Shown here: piece by piece, positions 31,313-39,588 of the stretch
Layout: every line of letters starts with the position of its first letter
How positions within the stretch are numbered: position 1 is the first letter of the stretch
NCBI GenBank assembly: GCA_964398865.1
Contig: CAYNOO010000006.1
Span: forward strand, 1 to 58,236
Source: Phycocordibacter sp964398865
GTDB taxonomy: Bacteria; Patescibacteriota; Minisyncoccia; Phycocordibacterales; Phycocordibacteraceae
Direction: 5' to 3'
Length of the DNA: 58,236 bases
Notes under the pieces: model-generated
What the model was told of the DNA's origin: nothing
Seen by the model: the letters and a program-made list of their open reading frames with translations, nothing else
Databases searched by the model: none
Program-made: the position numbers and the translations under genes

Positions 31313-33781
31313 ATGGCTCGAAAGAAAGCGGAATCTGTGTCCGAAGATAGCACCCCGAAGGCCGACATAGGCCTTCGTGTCATTTCACGTTCAATCGTTA
31401 CAGAAATGCGCGAGTCGTATTTGGACTACGCGATGTCGGTTATCACATCACGCGCCATCCCTGATGTACGCGATGGCTTGAAGCCGGTGCATCGCCGCAT
31501 CCTCTACACGATGCATGAGCTCGGTTTGAATCCTGGCGGTAAGACTCGTAAGTGCGCGAAGATAACCGGAGATGTTACTGGTAACTATCACCCGCATGGC
31601 GATGCGGCAGTGTATGAATCGCTGGTGAAATTGACCCAGGATTTCACGATGCGCTACCCCTTGGTTATCGGTCAAGGAAACTTCGGTTCTATTGACGGCG
31701 ATCCCGCTGCTGCGCCGCGTTACACAGAAGCGAAGATGTCTCGGATGACTATCGAGATGCTCAATGACATAGGAAAAGAGACGGTGGTGTGGCGTCCCAA
31801 CTATGAAGGCACTCGCCAAGAGCCTGAACTGCTTCCGGCTGGCGTCCCCAACATACTTTTGAATGGCACGCTCGGCATTGCCGTTGGTATGGCAACGAAC
31901 GTACCACCTCACAACTTTGGTGAAGTCGTGGATGCGACGGTGCATCTCATTGATAATCCGGACGCTTCCGTTGATGAGCTTCTTGGTTTTATTCAGGGTC
32001 CTGATTTTCCGCTTGGCGGCATCGCATACAATTCGAAAGATATCGCGCACGCGTACGCAACCGGTCGCGGTCCTGTTGTAGTGCGCGGGCATGCAGAGAT
32101 AACCGAAGACAAGAAGGGAAATAACATTATACTCATTACGTCTATCCCGTACCGCGTCAATAAGGCTGACCTTATCGTCACTATTGCGGATTTGGTGCGT
32201 GACAAGAAGCTCGAAGGCGTGAGAGATTTGCGTGATGAGTCGACTACGGACATCCGTGTAGTCGTGGAATTAAAAAATAACGCACAGCCGCAGCAGGTTT
32301 TGAATTATCTCTACAAGCACACGCAGCTTGAGGACGCGTTCCACTACAACATGGTTCTTCTGGTAGACGGCGTTCCTGAGACGCTTTCGCTTTCGGCTAT
32401 TCTCTCCCACTTCATAGAACACCGGAAGGTTATTGTGAAGCGTCGTACCGAGTTTGACTTGAAGCGCGCGCAGGAGCGTGAGCACATTTTGCTTGGTCTC
32501 AAGAAAGCGCTTGACCACATTGATGAAATCATCAAGGTCATCAAGGCTGCGAAAGACGTGGTGGGCGCGCATGGTGACCTCCAGAAGAAATTCAAATTTT
32601 CTGAGCGCCAAGCGACCGCAATTCTTGAGATGCGCCTCCAGAAACTCGCAGGATTGGAACGCAAAAAAATCGAAGACGAACTCAAAGAGATCCAGGCTCT
32701 CATCAAAGAACTTGAGGAGATACTTTCTTCTACTAAGAAGATAATGAAAGTAGTAAAAGCTGAGCTTTTGGCATTGAGAGAAAAATATGCAGATGAACGG
32801 CGCACCCGCATCGTGAAGGGCGGTATCAAGAATATGTCGGATGAAGACCTCATTCCTGACGAGGCTGCGATGCTAACCCTCACGTCGACCGGTTATGTAA
32901 AGCGAACTTCCCCGAGCGAATATAAGAAGCAGAACCGAGGCGGTGTGGGTGTTATTGACCTCAACACCAAAGAAGAGGATTTCGTAACGCGATTCCTCGA
33001 GGGTTCGACACACGACTCCGTTCTCTTTTTCTCTGATCGCGGAAAGGTATATCGAACGCGCATGTACGAAGTGCCAGAGGGAAGACGTGCTACGAAAGGC
33101 AAGTCCATCATGAACGTACTTCCGCTTTCTTCCGAGGAGCGCATCACCTCTATTGTTGCTCTCACCAAGAAATCAGCAACGTCTTCATTCATGCTCATAA
33201 CGGAGAAGGGTGTTGCGAAGAAAGTGAAAGCAGATCAGTTCGAGGATGTGCGCCGCTCGGGAATCATTGCTATGTCGCTGCAGCCAGGGGATAGTCTCAT
33301 TGCCGTCTTGCCCGTTGAGAAAGGTGAGAGTGTCATCCTGGTAACAGCTGGCGGACAAGCAATACGCTACAAAGAATCTGATATCCGCGAGATGGGACGA
33401 ACGGCTGGCGGAGTGCGCGCGATGAAATTCGCAAGCAAAGACAAAATAATAGCGGCGGATGTGATTAAGAGTGAGAAAGAAAGCGAAGTGCTTGTCCTTG
33501 CTGACATGGGCTACGGCAAGCGTACGCCCGCGAAAGAATACAAGATACAAAAGCGCGGCGGCTCTGGCATCAAGACTGGAAAAGTAACTCCGAAGACCGG
33601 CTCCATCATCGCTGCTCGCGTAGTGACGCCTGAAATGAGTGAGATTATCGTTGCATCCCAAAAGGGGCAGGTAATACGCACCGAACTTGCGCAAGTCCCG
33701 GTTCTTTCTCGCGCTACCCAAGGAGTGCGCATCATGAAGCTTCGCGAAGGTGATAGGATTGCCGCTTTCACTGCGTTCTAG
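31313..33781 (+). CDS. gyrA: DNA gyrase subunit A
   Basis: 822 aa type IIA topoisomerase subunit. The breakage-reunion domain includes the catalytic Tyr in AAAPRYTEAKMS and the quinolone region PHGDAAVYESLVKL. The coiled coil and a six-bladed C-terminal beta-pinwheel follow. The GyrA-box (Q-R-R-G-G-K-G) appears as KKQNRGGVGV with a second QKRGGSG, so it is somewhat degenerate; ParC is the alternative name, but the length and box favour GyrA. Promoter TATAAT at 31296-31301, and one of the few clear Shine-Dalgarno-like stretches (GGGGAGA) right before the ATG. Confidence 0.93.
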   Translation: MARKKAESVSEDSTPKADIGLRVISRSIVTEMRESYLDYAMSVITSRAIPDVRDGLKPVHRRILYTMHELGLNPGGKTRKCAKITGDVTGNYHPHGDAAVYESLVKLTQDFTMRYPLVIGQGNFGSIDGDPAAAPRYTEAKMSRMTIEMLNDIGKETVVWRPNYEGTRQEPELLPAGVPNILLNGTLGIAVGMATNVPPHNFGEVVDATVHLIDNPDASVDELLGFIQGPDFPLGGIAYNSKDIAHAYATGRGPVVVRGHAEITEDKKGNNIILITSIPYRVNKADLIVTIADLVRDKKLEGVRDLRDESTTDIRVVVELKNNAQPQQVLNYLYKHTQLEDAFHYNMVLLVDGVPETLSLSAILSHFIEHRKVIVKRRTEFDLKRAQEREHILLGLKKALDHIDEIIKVIKAAKDVVGAHGDLQKKFKFSERQATAILEMRLQKLAGLERKKIEDELKEIQALIKELEEILSSTKKIMKVVKAELLALREKYADERRTRIVKGGIKNMSDEDLIPDEAAMLTLTSTGYVKRTSPSEYKKQNRGGVGVIDLNTKEEDFVTRFLEGSTHDSVLFFSDRGKVYRTRMYEVPEGRRATKGKSIMNVLPLSSEERITSIVALTKKSATSSFMLITEKGVAKKVKADQFEDVRRSGIIAMSLQPGDSLIAVLPVEKGESVILVTAGGQAIRYKESDIREMGRTAGGVRAMKFASKDKIIAADVIKSEKESEVLVLADMGYGKRTPAKEYKIQKRGGSGIKTGKVTPKTGSIIAARVVTPEMSEIIVASQKGQVIRTELAQVPVLSRATQGVRIMKLREGDRIAAFTAF

Positions 33782-33828
33782 CGAAAGCAATTATTTTTTT
33801 CAGAGCCTGATTTTTCTTATACACAGAG

Positions 33829-33852
33829 AAGCGGCATCAAGAGCCGCTTTTA
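33829..33852 (+). terminator. Terminator after gyrA
   Basis: AAGCGGC ATCAAGA GCCGCTTTT, 7-bp stem then T4. Confidence 0.75.
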
Positions 33853-33867
33853 AGTACAATAGAAAGA

Positions 33868-34389
33868 GTGTTCCTCAACCCTAAAGATATTCTCTCTCAT
33901 CTTCCCATTAGCGCGCACGCGCGGGTGGGAGATTTTGGTGCAGGCGCTGGGCACTACTCATTCGCACTCGCGGAAAAGCTTGGAGCTGAAGGAACTATTT
34001 ATGCCATTGATGCCTTAGGTTCATCCCTTGATGCAATCCGTCGAGGAGGGGAGAGATACCCAGCGGAGTTTCATACACTCCAGTCTGACTTGAATACAAG
34101 CATTCCACTCCGGGAAAATTTACTACATGTTGCCGTTGTCGCGAATGTGCTTCATCAGCTCACGGAGCGTGAGCGCTTCGTTCACGAAGTGGCGCGAGTT
34201 CTCCGTCCTGGCGGCACCGCATTAGTGGTCGATTGGATGTCATCGTTTAAGAACATGGGACCTCCCCATGAGTCGGTTTTGGCGCCTGGAGATGCCTTAC
34301 GTTTTTTCAGGCAAGCAGGATTCTCTACCAGCGACATGCTGCCTGCCGGAACCCATCATTTTGCATTCCTCGCGACCTTGAACAGTTGA
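33868..34389 (+). CDS. SAM-dependent methyltransferase (class I)
   Basis: 173 aa, starting with GTG at 33868, 7 nt after TACAAT. SAM-binding motif I is GDFGAGAGHYSFALAEKLG (residues ~20-38), motif II acidic loop IYAIDA, motif IV region VVANVLHQL and post-motif LRPGGTALVVDW. This is the Methyltransf_11/UbiE-like pattern; the substrate is unknown. SAH produced would be cleared by AhcY at 19250. Confidence 0.85.
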   Translation: MFLNPKDILSHLPISAHARVGDFGAGAGHYSFALAEKLGAEGTIYAIDALGSSLDAIRRGGERYPAEFHTLQSDLNTSIPLRENLLHVAVVANVLHQLTERERFVHEVARVLRPGGTALVVDWMSSFKNMGPPHESVLAPGDALRFFRQAGFSTSDMLPAGTHHFAFLATLNS

Positions 34390-34454
34390 TTTATTTTCCT
34401 ACTGTTAGCAGAATCTATGAATAGCAACTTCAATACTAACGTTATACTAGTGGG

Positions 34455-35747
34455 ATGAAGCTTTTTAATGTCGCCGTTATCGGAATTTTCCTTGCGCTTG
34501 CGGTTGGTGCCGTAATTATTTTTGCTACATTCACCTCGTTGAATAAGAATAGTGTGGGTGTCGTTTCCGTGTGGGGGTCGCTACCGCAAGATACATTTGA
34601 AAGTGTACTTGGGGATTTGCAGTCAGGTAATTCAACGTATGACAACGTGTCATACCGCTTTGTTCCGGACACTGAGCTCATTCCGGATTTGGTAGAAGCC
34701 ATTGCTGCAGGCAAGGGACCTGATCTGGTGATATTCCCCGCGGAGTATCTCCTTTCTCAGAGTGACAAACTGTCATCTATTCCTTATAGCAGCATCAGTC
34801 GTCGTGGATTTCAAGATACGTTCATCCAAGCAGGAGAGGTATTTCTCTACGACGATGGGATAAAAGGTATTCCGTTCACTGTTGATCCTCTGGTCATGTA
34901 CTGGAACAGAACACTTTTTGCGAATGCTGGCATCGCGCAGCCTCCGCGGTATTGGGATGAGCTCTCTGATATGGCGACTCGCCTTACGAAATCACAAGAA
35001 AACGGAACACTAACTCAGAATGCCGTTGCGCTTGGCACGTGGGATAACGTCGGGCATGCAAAAGCGATTTTTTTGACGCTCGCTCGTCAGCTTGGTAACA
35101 GTGTTGTTGTTTCTGATGGGAAGGGCGCTTATGTCTCTGTGTTCACTGAGGGTACAGCAGGAGGGGGAGTACCACCTGTTGATTCTGCAGTTCGTTTCTA
35201 TACCGATTTTTCTGATCCGGTGAAACCTGTGTATTCATGGAACCGCTCAGCAATTCAATCAAGGAATGCGTTTTTAGCTGGCTCACTTGCTGTCTATTTC
35301 GGCTCAGTCAGTGAGCTCTCCGGCATGCGCGAAGCCAACCCCAATCTCAATTTTGATGTAGCGCCAGTGCCTGCGATTCGCGGAAACGGTTCAGGAGTTG
35401 CAGCTACACTAACCGGTCTTTCTATACCGCGAGGAAGTTCTAATCCGCGTGGCGCACTCATGGTGGCGCAAGCGCTTACGAGTGCAAACGCTCAAAAGTC
35501 ATTGCGGTCGCTCATATCTCTTCCATCAGTACGGCGAGATGGCGTAGAATATGCCCCCAATGATCCATACGGCTCAATGTTTGATAGCGCAGCACTACTC
35601 TCTTTCGCGTTTCTTGATCCTAACCCGTCGGCGACCGATTCAATATTCAAGCGCATGGTTGAAGGTGTATCGTCTGGTAAACTTCGCGTCAGTGAAGCGA
35701 CCTCGGGAGCATCCGACGAGCTGCGCGCACTTATTGGGGTACGATGA
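34455..35747 (+). CDS. Extracellular solute-binding protein (family 1-like), membrane anchored
   Basis: 430 aa. N-terminal membrane anchor (NVAVIGIFLALAVGAVIIF), then a periplasmic-binding-protein fold: VVSVWGSLPQDTF at strand 1, GKGPDLVIFPAEYL, the hinge GIPFTVDPLVMYWNRTLFANAGI, and SRNAFLAGSLAVYFGS. This resembles sugar-binding ABC components, yet no permease or ATPase is next to it. Instead five pilin-like genes follow on the same strand, starting 49 bp later. It may therefore be a surface adhesin or receptor working with the pilins. Promoter TATACT at 34443-34448, 6 nt before the ATG. Confidence 0.85.
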   Translation: MKLFNVAVIGIFLALAVGAVIIFATFTSLNKNSVGVVSVWGSLPQDTFESVLGDLQSGNSTYDNVSYRFVPDTELIPDLVEAIAAGKGPDLVIFPAEYLLSQSDKLSSIPYSSISRRGFQDTFIQAGEVFLYDDGIKGIPFTVDPLVMYWNRTLFANAGIAQPPRYWDELSDMATRLTKSQENGTLTQNAVALGTWDNVGHAKAIFLTLARQLGNSVVVSDGKGAYVSVFTEGTAGGGVPPVDSAVRFYTDFSDPVKPVYSWNRSAIQSRNAFLAGSLAVYFGSVSELSGMREANPNLNFDVAPVPAIRGNGSGVAATLTGLSIPRGSSNPRGALMVAQALTSANAQKSLRSLISLPSVRRDGVEYAPNDPYGSMFDSAALLSFAFLDPNPSATDSIFKRMVEGVSSGKLRVSEATSGASDELRALIGVR

Positions 35748-35750
35748 ATA

Positions 35751-35775
35751 GAGCTTAGGGTATAGTGTCTAACGG
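35751..35775. repeat. TTAGGGTATAG intergenic repeat
   Basis: GAGCTTAGGGTATAGTGTCT AACGG; same type as 44449-44499 (reverse complement). It overlaps the region where the first pilin gene needs its promoter (TATAGT). Confidence 0.45.
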
Positions 35776-35796
35776 GATGAAGCAGAGCATAAAAAT

Positions 35797-36162
35797 ATGA
35801 CAAAAACTCTTACACGAATCATTCCTCTCGCGTTGCCTTTTTTTATACCGCTTGCTGTGTTTGCAGCAGGGTGTGATAGCGGAAGCACAGGCGGGCTTTG
35901 CAATCCCCTCGGATACAATTCCCTGTGGGAATTTTTACAGAGAATCCTTAAGTTAGTTATTCAGATTGGATTCCCGGTAATCGTGCTTTTCATCGTATTC
36001 ATAGGATTTAAGTTCATCACCGCCGAAGGGAATCCGGAAAAGCTCAAAGAAGTAAGAAGTCTCTTTTTCTGGGCGATTATAGGCGCTCTTATCGTACTTG
36101 GTGCGCAAGCGCTCGCGCTCGCAATTCAAGCGACAGTGGCGCAGATTCAGCAGGGCACATAG
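35797..36162 (+). CDS. T4SS pilin-like (VirB2/TrbC family) protein 1
   Basis: 121 aa. Signal-peptide-like N-terminus (RIIPLALPFFIPLAVFAAG, cleavage likely after AVFA), then two membrane helices joined by a short basic loop with F-I-T-A-E-G-N-P-E-K-L-K (residues ~75-86), the layout of VirB2/TrbC pilins. A Cys pair (CDSGSTGGLCNP) after the cleavage site could form a disulfide and is unique to this paralog. First of five related genes. In Parcubacteria such genes may build surface fibres; no VirB4/VirB11 ATPase is present here. Confidence 0.8.
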   Translation: MTKTLTRIIPLALPFFIPLAVFAAGCDSGSTGGLCNPLGYNSLWEFLQRILKLVIQIGFPVIVLFIVFIGFKFITAEGNPEKLKEVRSLFFWAIIGALIVLGAQALALAIQATVAQIQQGT

Positions 36163-36174
36163 AGGATATTTTGT

Positions 36175-36621
36175 ATGCCGGCTTCTACTGGACAAACACT
36201 GACCTCCATCATCAACACGATGACAGACGTCGTTACGATGTCGGTTCCGTGGGCTTTATTGTTTCTACTTTTCTATTGGAACATTTACAAACTTATTACT
36301 GAATCAGATAATGCTGAAAAAAGAAAGCAGGCGGTTCCGCGCCTTGTGTGGAGCATTATTGCAATCACTATCGTTTTTTCTTTAGGAGGGCTCATCAATA
36401 TCATAAGTAATACCCTTCTTGGTCAGAGCAGCTCCACATTTGCGCCGTCTGGTTCCTCCGGTTCATCTATCCCTTCGGGAACCGCTTCACCAGGTAGTTC
36501 AGCGAACCCAGGAGGAACTACACCTAGTCCCACGACGCCAAGTCCTTCAACACCGGGAGGCTCCGGAGTCACCCCTCGGTCTTCTTCACCGGATCCCTTC
36601 AGCCCAGGTACGCCTATATAA
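36175..36621 (+). CDS. T4SS pilin-like protein 2 with Ser/Pro-rich tail
   Basis: 148 aa. Two hydrophobic helices around the loop ITESDNAEKRKQAVPRLVWS, equivalent to the basic loop of the other paralogs. There is no obvious signal peptide. The last ~55 residues are a low-complexity Ser/Pro/Gly/Thr tail (GGTTPSPTTPSPSTPGGSG), probably extracellular and flexible, possibly glycosylated or cell-wall spanning. 12 bp after pilin 1. Confidence 0.75.
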   Translation: MPASTGQTLTSIINTMTDVVTMSVPWALLFLLFYWNIYKLITESDNAEKRKQAVPRLVWSIIAITIVFSLGGLINIISNTLLGQSSSTFAPSGSSGSSIPSGTASPGSSANPGGTTPSPTTPSPSTPGGSGVTPRSSSPDPFSPGTPI

Positions 36622-36671
36622 TTGGATTCTTCGTCAAAAAATATAAATGAGCGAGTGATACAATAAAAATT

Positions 36672-37028
36672 ATGAATAAGCTTAAACATCTCTTTCGGGT
36701 AGGAATTGCGGGCGTTATTTCACTCATGCCTCTTGCCGCATTTGCGGCTGCTGCCACCATACAGGATGTTTTGAAGAATCTTGGACCGACTATTCAGCTC
36801 GCAACCACTCTAGTTGTTTCCCTGTCGCTGCTCGCGTTTTTTTGGGGTTTGGCAATGTACATCTTTGGTGCTGGTGACACTGAAAAGAGAAAGAAGGGAA
36901 TCCCTTTGATGGCGTGGGGTATTGTTGCTATTTTTGTGATGCTTTCTATTGTTGGAATCATCAACATACTTCAAGGCACGTTTCAGGTTGGGGGAGGGAG
37001 CCTTCAGATTCCGAAGATAAACAAATAA
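36672..37028 (+). CDS. T4SS pilin-like protein 3
   Basis: 118 aa. Signal peptide (GIAGVISLMPLAAFAAA), then two membrane helices separated by FGAGDTEKRKKGIPLMAWG. Very similar to the next paralog over the FFWGL-x-x-Y-I-F-G-A-G-D core. Gene duplication is evident. Ends in LQIPKINK. Confidence 0.85.
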   Translation: MNKLKHLFRVGIAGVISLMPLAAFAAAATIQDVLKNLGPTIQLATTLVVSLSLLAFFWGLAMYIFGAGDTEKRKKGIPLMAWGIVAIFVMLSIVGIINILQGTFQVGGGSLQIPKINK

Positions 37029-37163
37029 TCAGAAGAACTGTGCCTTTCGGCGGTATCCACATACCAGCTCGCCCTTCTCCCTTGAAAGCAGGGAAGTGAT
37101 ACAATTAGCCCTGGCTTATTATTCAGTATATTTATCTCATAGCTTTAAACAGCTTTTAACTAT

Positions 37164-37538
37164 ATGAAAGGATTTTTAAGAATAAGTATCGCTACTGCTG
37201 CAGCGTTGGCTCCTCTCGCTGCGTTTGCTGCAAGCGACGTCAATAACGCATTGACGAAAATTGGTCAGCTCATCAGTCAAGCTACTCCAATCGTCGTTGC
37301 CCTCGCCCTTCTCGCGTTCTTCTGGGGTCTTGTCACCTACATCTTTGGTGCAGGAGATGCAGAAAAGCGCAAAAAAGGTCTTGGCATAATGATTTGGGGT
37401 ATTATCGCTCTCTTCGTAATGCTTTCAGTCTTCGGTATCATCAACGCCCTTCAGAGCACGCTGGAAGTTCAGAATCCTCAGACCATTCAAATTCCTAAAG
37501 TAACTCCAAATCCTAACGGAGGCGGCACCGTACAATAG
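37164..37538 (+). CDS. T4SS pilin-like protein 4
   Basis: 124 aa. Signal peptide ending PLAAFAAS, helices around YIFGAGDAEKRKKGLGIM, IQIPKV near the end plus a Gly-rich tail (TPNPNGGGTVQ). Shares LLAFFWGL, YIFGAGD and EKRKKG blocks with paralog 3, so the two are a recent duplication. The 135-bp gap before it has TACAAT at about 37100 and an AT-rich stretch, so it may have its own promoter. Confidence 0.85.
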   Translation: MKGFLRISIATAAALAPLAAFAASDVNNALTKIGQLISQATPIVVALALLAFFWGLVTYIFGAGDAEKRKKGLGIMIWGIIALFVMLSVFGIINALQSTLEVQNPQTIQIPKVTPNPNGGGTVQ

Positions 37539-37637
37539 GATTCTAAAATCCTTTGCTGGCATTGCATGTGCCGCGCTGCTCGAGTGTTTTTTGTTCTTGA
37601 CTCAGCGATGTCTTAGAGAGCTGCGTTGAACTATTCC

Positions 37638-37895
37638 ATGGATGTACTTTCTAGCTTCATCAACAAGATTGTAGAGCTCATATTGACGCCAATCATGGCA
37701 CTGCTGTTTGCCTTGGCGATGTTCTACTTCGTTGGCGGAATCATGATATTCATCGCGAGCGCGGACAAGCCAGAAGAAAGAGCAAAAGGTACGCGCCATA
37801 TCTTTTGGGGGCTTATCGGATTCTTCATCATGGTTTCTGTTATCGGTATTCTTACTGCCGTTACTGGAACCTTTGGTGTCAGTTTGCCGAAGTAG
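37638..37895 (+). CDS. T4SS pilin-like protein 5
   Basis: 85 aa from the ATG at 37638 (TTG at 37626 possible). No signal peptide; two hydrophobic helices around FIASADKPEERAKGTRHIFWG, the counterpart of the basic loop in paralogs 3 and 4. Shortest of the array; it could cap or anchor the fibre. A strong terminator follows, closing the array. Confidence 0.75.
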   Translation: MDVLSSFINKIVELILTPIMALLFALAMFYFVGGIMIFIASADKPEERAKGTRHIFWGLIGFFIMVSVIGILTAVTGTFGVSLPK

Positions 37896-37913
37896 ATTAC
37901 AGAACCTAGGATT

Positions 37914-37942
37914 CAAAAAACCCCGCGAGAGCGGGGTTTTTG
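37914..37942 (+). terminator. Terminator after the pilin array
   Basis: AAAAAACCCCGC GAGA GCGGGGTTTTT. Confidence 0.9.
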
Positions 37943-37951
37943 TATTTGATA

Positions 37952-38174
37952 GAGGACTTGGTCACGAGTCACTAACCATTTTGGCTACGCTCGCTCGCAA
38001 ATTTTCTCGAAGCCTCTCGGCACGATTTGCTAATCGCCCGGCTCGGCGTGCGCTCGCTAAGAACTCACGACTTCGCCGCCTCCGCCCTTCAAGTCCTCTT
38101 CCGCCCAAAAATAATAGTCGTCATACGCTCTCGCGTCCGACCCCTTTATTTTTGTGGGCGGAAGAGGACTTGAA
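37952..38174 (-). repeat. Direct and inverted copies of the tRNA-Leu(TAG) 3' end
   Basis: An inverted copy (38088-38114) pairs with the tRNA tail and flank (38146-38174): TTCAAGTCCTCTTCCGCCC plus an AAAAATAA extension, 27 nt with a single 2-nt bulge. A direct partial copy lies at 37952-37960; on the reverse strand it reads GGTTAGTGACTCGTGACC then AAGTCCTCT, 212 bp past the original. No ORF is credible in 37943-38154. Confidence 0.8.
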
Positions 38175-38238
38175 CCTCCACCTGGTTTCCCAGACCAGCT
38201 CCTAAGGCTGGCGCGTCTGCCAATTTCGCCATCCGCCC
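38155..38238 (-). tRNA. tRNA-Leu (anticodon TAG)
   Basis: 84 nt: acceptor GGGCGGA/TCCGCCC with discriminator A, anticodon loop CTTAGGA giving TAG, long variable arm TGGTCTGGGAAACCAGG, T-loop TTCAAGT. No CCA. Confidence 0.95.
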
Positions 38239-38306
38239 AAGAGGGGATTGTACACTAGTATCTTTTTTCTTAGAAAATCTATCTAAAGAATGTACAATAG
38301 CAAGCC

Positions 38307-38489
38307 ATGGCTCATGAAAAGTCAGATACAATCCCTGAATATTATGAGAAGGAAAAAATTTGCATCTGCGGTCGATCGGTGAGGCTTTTTCGTTATGGAG
38401 ATGAGAAGTGGCAATGGATGAACCATAACACTCCGCTTGGACCGTATTGTCAGAAATCTCGTTCGGTGGTGGAGGGACTTGATGATTAA
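38307..38489 (+). CDS. Small Cys-containing protein, unknown function
   Basis: 60 aa. Cys-x-Cys (EKICICGRSVRLFRYGDEKW) and a third Cys (GPYCQKSRS) suggest metal binding or redox activity. Polar, no membrane helix. TACAAT at 38293-38298, 8 nt before the ATG. No family recognised. Confidence 0.6.
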   Translation: MAHEKSDTIPEYYEKEKICICGRSVRLFRYGDEKWQWMNHNTPLGPYCQKSRSVVEGLDD

Positions 38490-38523
38490 AGGGTTCGGTC
38501 ACACATAAAATTTCTGATTAGTT

Positions 38524-38760
38524 TGTCCGCCCGGTATGTAGGCATACCTGGCGACCTCGTTCGGAAAAGGGCGATACTGATTTCAGTATCGCCCTTTTCA
38601 CTCTCTCGTCCGCCCGGTAGGGCTCGGCGCAGCTCACTAAGTATTTTGCTTCAGGTATTCGCAAAAAACTAAGTGGCTCCTGCCCTGGCTCGCCAACAAG
38701 CACTCGCTGCGCTCGTCTTGTGTACCGGCTCCGCCTTTCGAGCCCTACCGGGAGGGAGAT
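38524..38760 (-). repeat. Cluster of tRNA-Lys 3'-end copies
   Basis: Copies of the tRNA-Lys tail in the same orientation as the gene: 38608-38627 (GTCCGCCCGGTAGGGCTCGG, 197 bp from the original; the reverse strand is preceded by CTTAGTGAGCTGCGCC) and a shorter one at 38524-38535. An inverted copy (TTCGAGCCCTACCGGG) is at 38737-38752. Between 38752 and the tRNA a hairpin AAAAGCCGAATGC/GCATCCGGCTTT, flanked by AGATAT/ATATCT, precedes the tRNA tail. Confidence 0.75.
38565..38598. terminator. Perfect 34-nt palindromic terminator
   Basis: AAAAGGGCGATACTGA TT TCAGTATCGCCCTTTT: 16-bp perfect arms, A4/T4 ends, usable in both directions. Confidence 0.85.
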
Positions 38761-38805
38761 ATCTAAAAGCCGAATGCTCTCGCATCCGGCTTTAACATAT
38801 CTCTG

Positions 38806-38878
38806 TCCGCCCGGTAGGGCTCGAACCTACGACCGTCTCCTTAAGAGGGAGTCGCTCTACCAACTGAGCTACGGGCGG
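38806..38878 (-). tRNA. tRNA-Lys (anticodon CTT)
   Basis: Acceptor CCGCCCG/CGGGCGG with discriminator A, anticodon loop CTCTTAA giving CTT, T-loop TTCGAGC. 73 nt, no CCA. A 12-nt copy of its 5' end (TACGGGCGGTAG) occurs at 39020-39031. The remaining 38879-39204 gap shows no gene. Confidence 0.95.
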
Positions 38879-39204
38879 TAGTGAGAAGGAAAGTGTCTGC
38901 GAAGCAGTGTTTTTGATTAAGGAGAGACAGAGGAAAGCTGTGCTTTCATTCTGACTCGACGAAACAAAAACAAGAGCGTCAGCGAACTTTCTTCGAACGA
39001 CCCGTCCGAAAGGTTTCCTTACGGGCGGTAGCTCTCTTCTGACTTCCTCCCCTCAGAAACTTCTTCCTAAGAGGATTCGCCTATAGTATCCGATTTCCGC
39101 TACGAATCAATGGTAATTAGGAGTTAGCAAGCTTGATGACTATTTGACTCTATGTTCGAGAGTGATATTGTCGCTCGAAGGAACCTGTCGAAAAATTATA
39201 TTGC

Positions 39205-39564
39205 ATGTCTGAAAAACTAATCCTTCCAGAGAAAGTAAGAGGTCGCTCGCTTTTTCTGGACGATATGTTGAGTTTAGTCGGAGTTCCTTTCTATAAGGTC
39301 TGGCAAACAGTGTCTACTATTGCTAAACCATCTGATTATCCCGATATGCTATCCATTTTGAATAATTGGAATTCTGAAAATGGAGAATTCCTAGAAAAAA
39401 AGTGTGGTGTTTTTTTCTTTCTTGGTGAAGGTTGCGGGGATGTATTTGGTAAAGCTCCTCATATACATACCGATATTGGGAACGGTAAGGGACGTTGGTC
39501 ACATAAGCACAGGTTGGAGAGCTGGCGCGAAGGTGATTATGGAGTTTTCTCTGCTCCTGAATAA
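39205..39564 (+). CDS. Hypothetical protein, unknown function
   Basis: 119 aa, soluble. Contains GVFFFLGEGCGDVFGKAPHI, two Cys, and a His/Trp-rich end (GRWSHKHRLESW). Reads like a complete small globular protein. TATATT lies just before the ATG. The local DNA is more AT-rich than neighbours and codon use is slightly different, so recent acquisition is possible. No family recognised. Confidence 0.55.
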   Translation: MSEKLILPEKVRGRSLFLDDMLSLVGVPFYKVWQTVSTIAKPSDYPDMLSILNNWNSENGEFLEKKCGVFFFLGEGCGDVFGKAPHIHTDIGNGKGRWSHKHRLESWREGDYGVFSAPE

Positions 39565-39588
39565 AAATAAGTAAGCAGAAAGAACCAG

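Noticed and set aside
31448..32092. 214-aa reverse-strand ORF inside gyrA
   Set aside because: Shadow of the conserved gyrA breakage-reunion domain.
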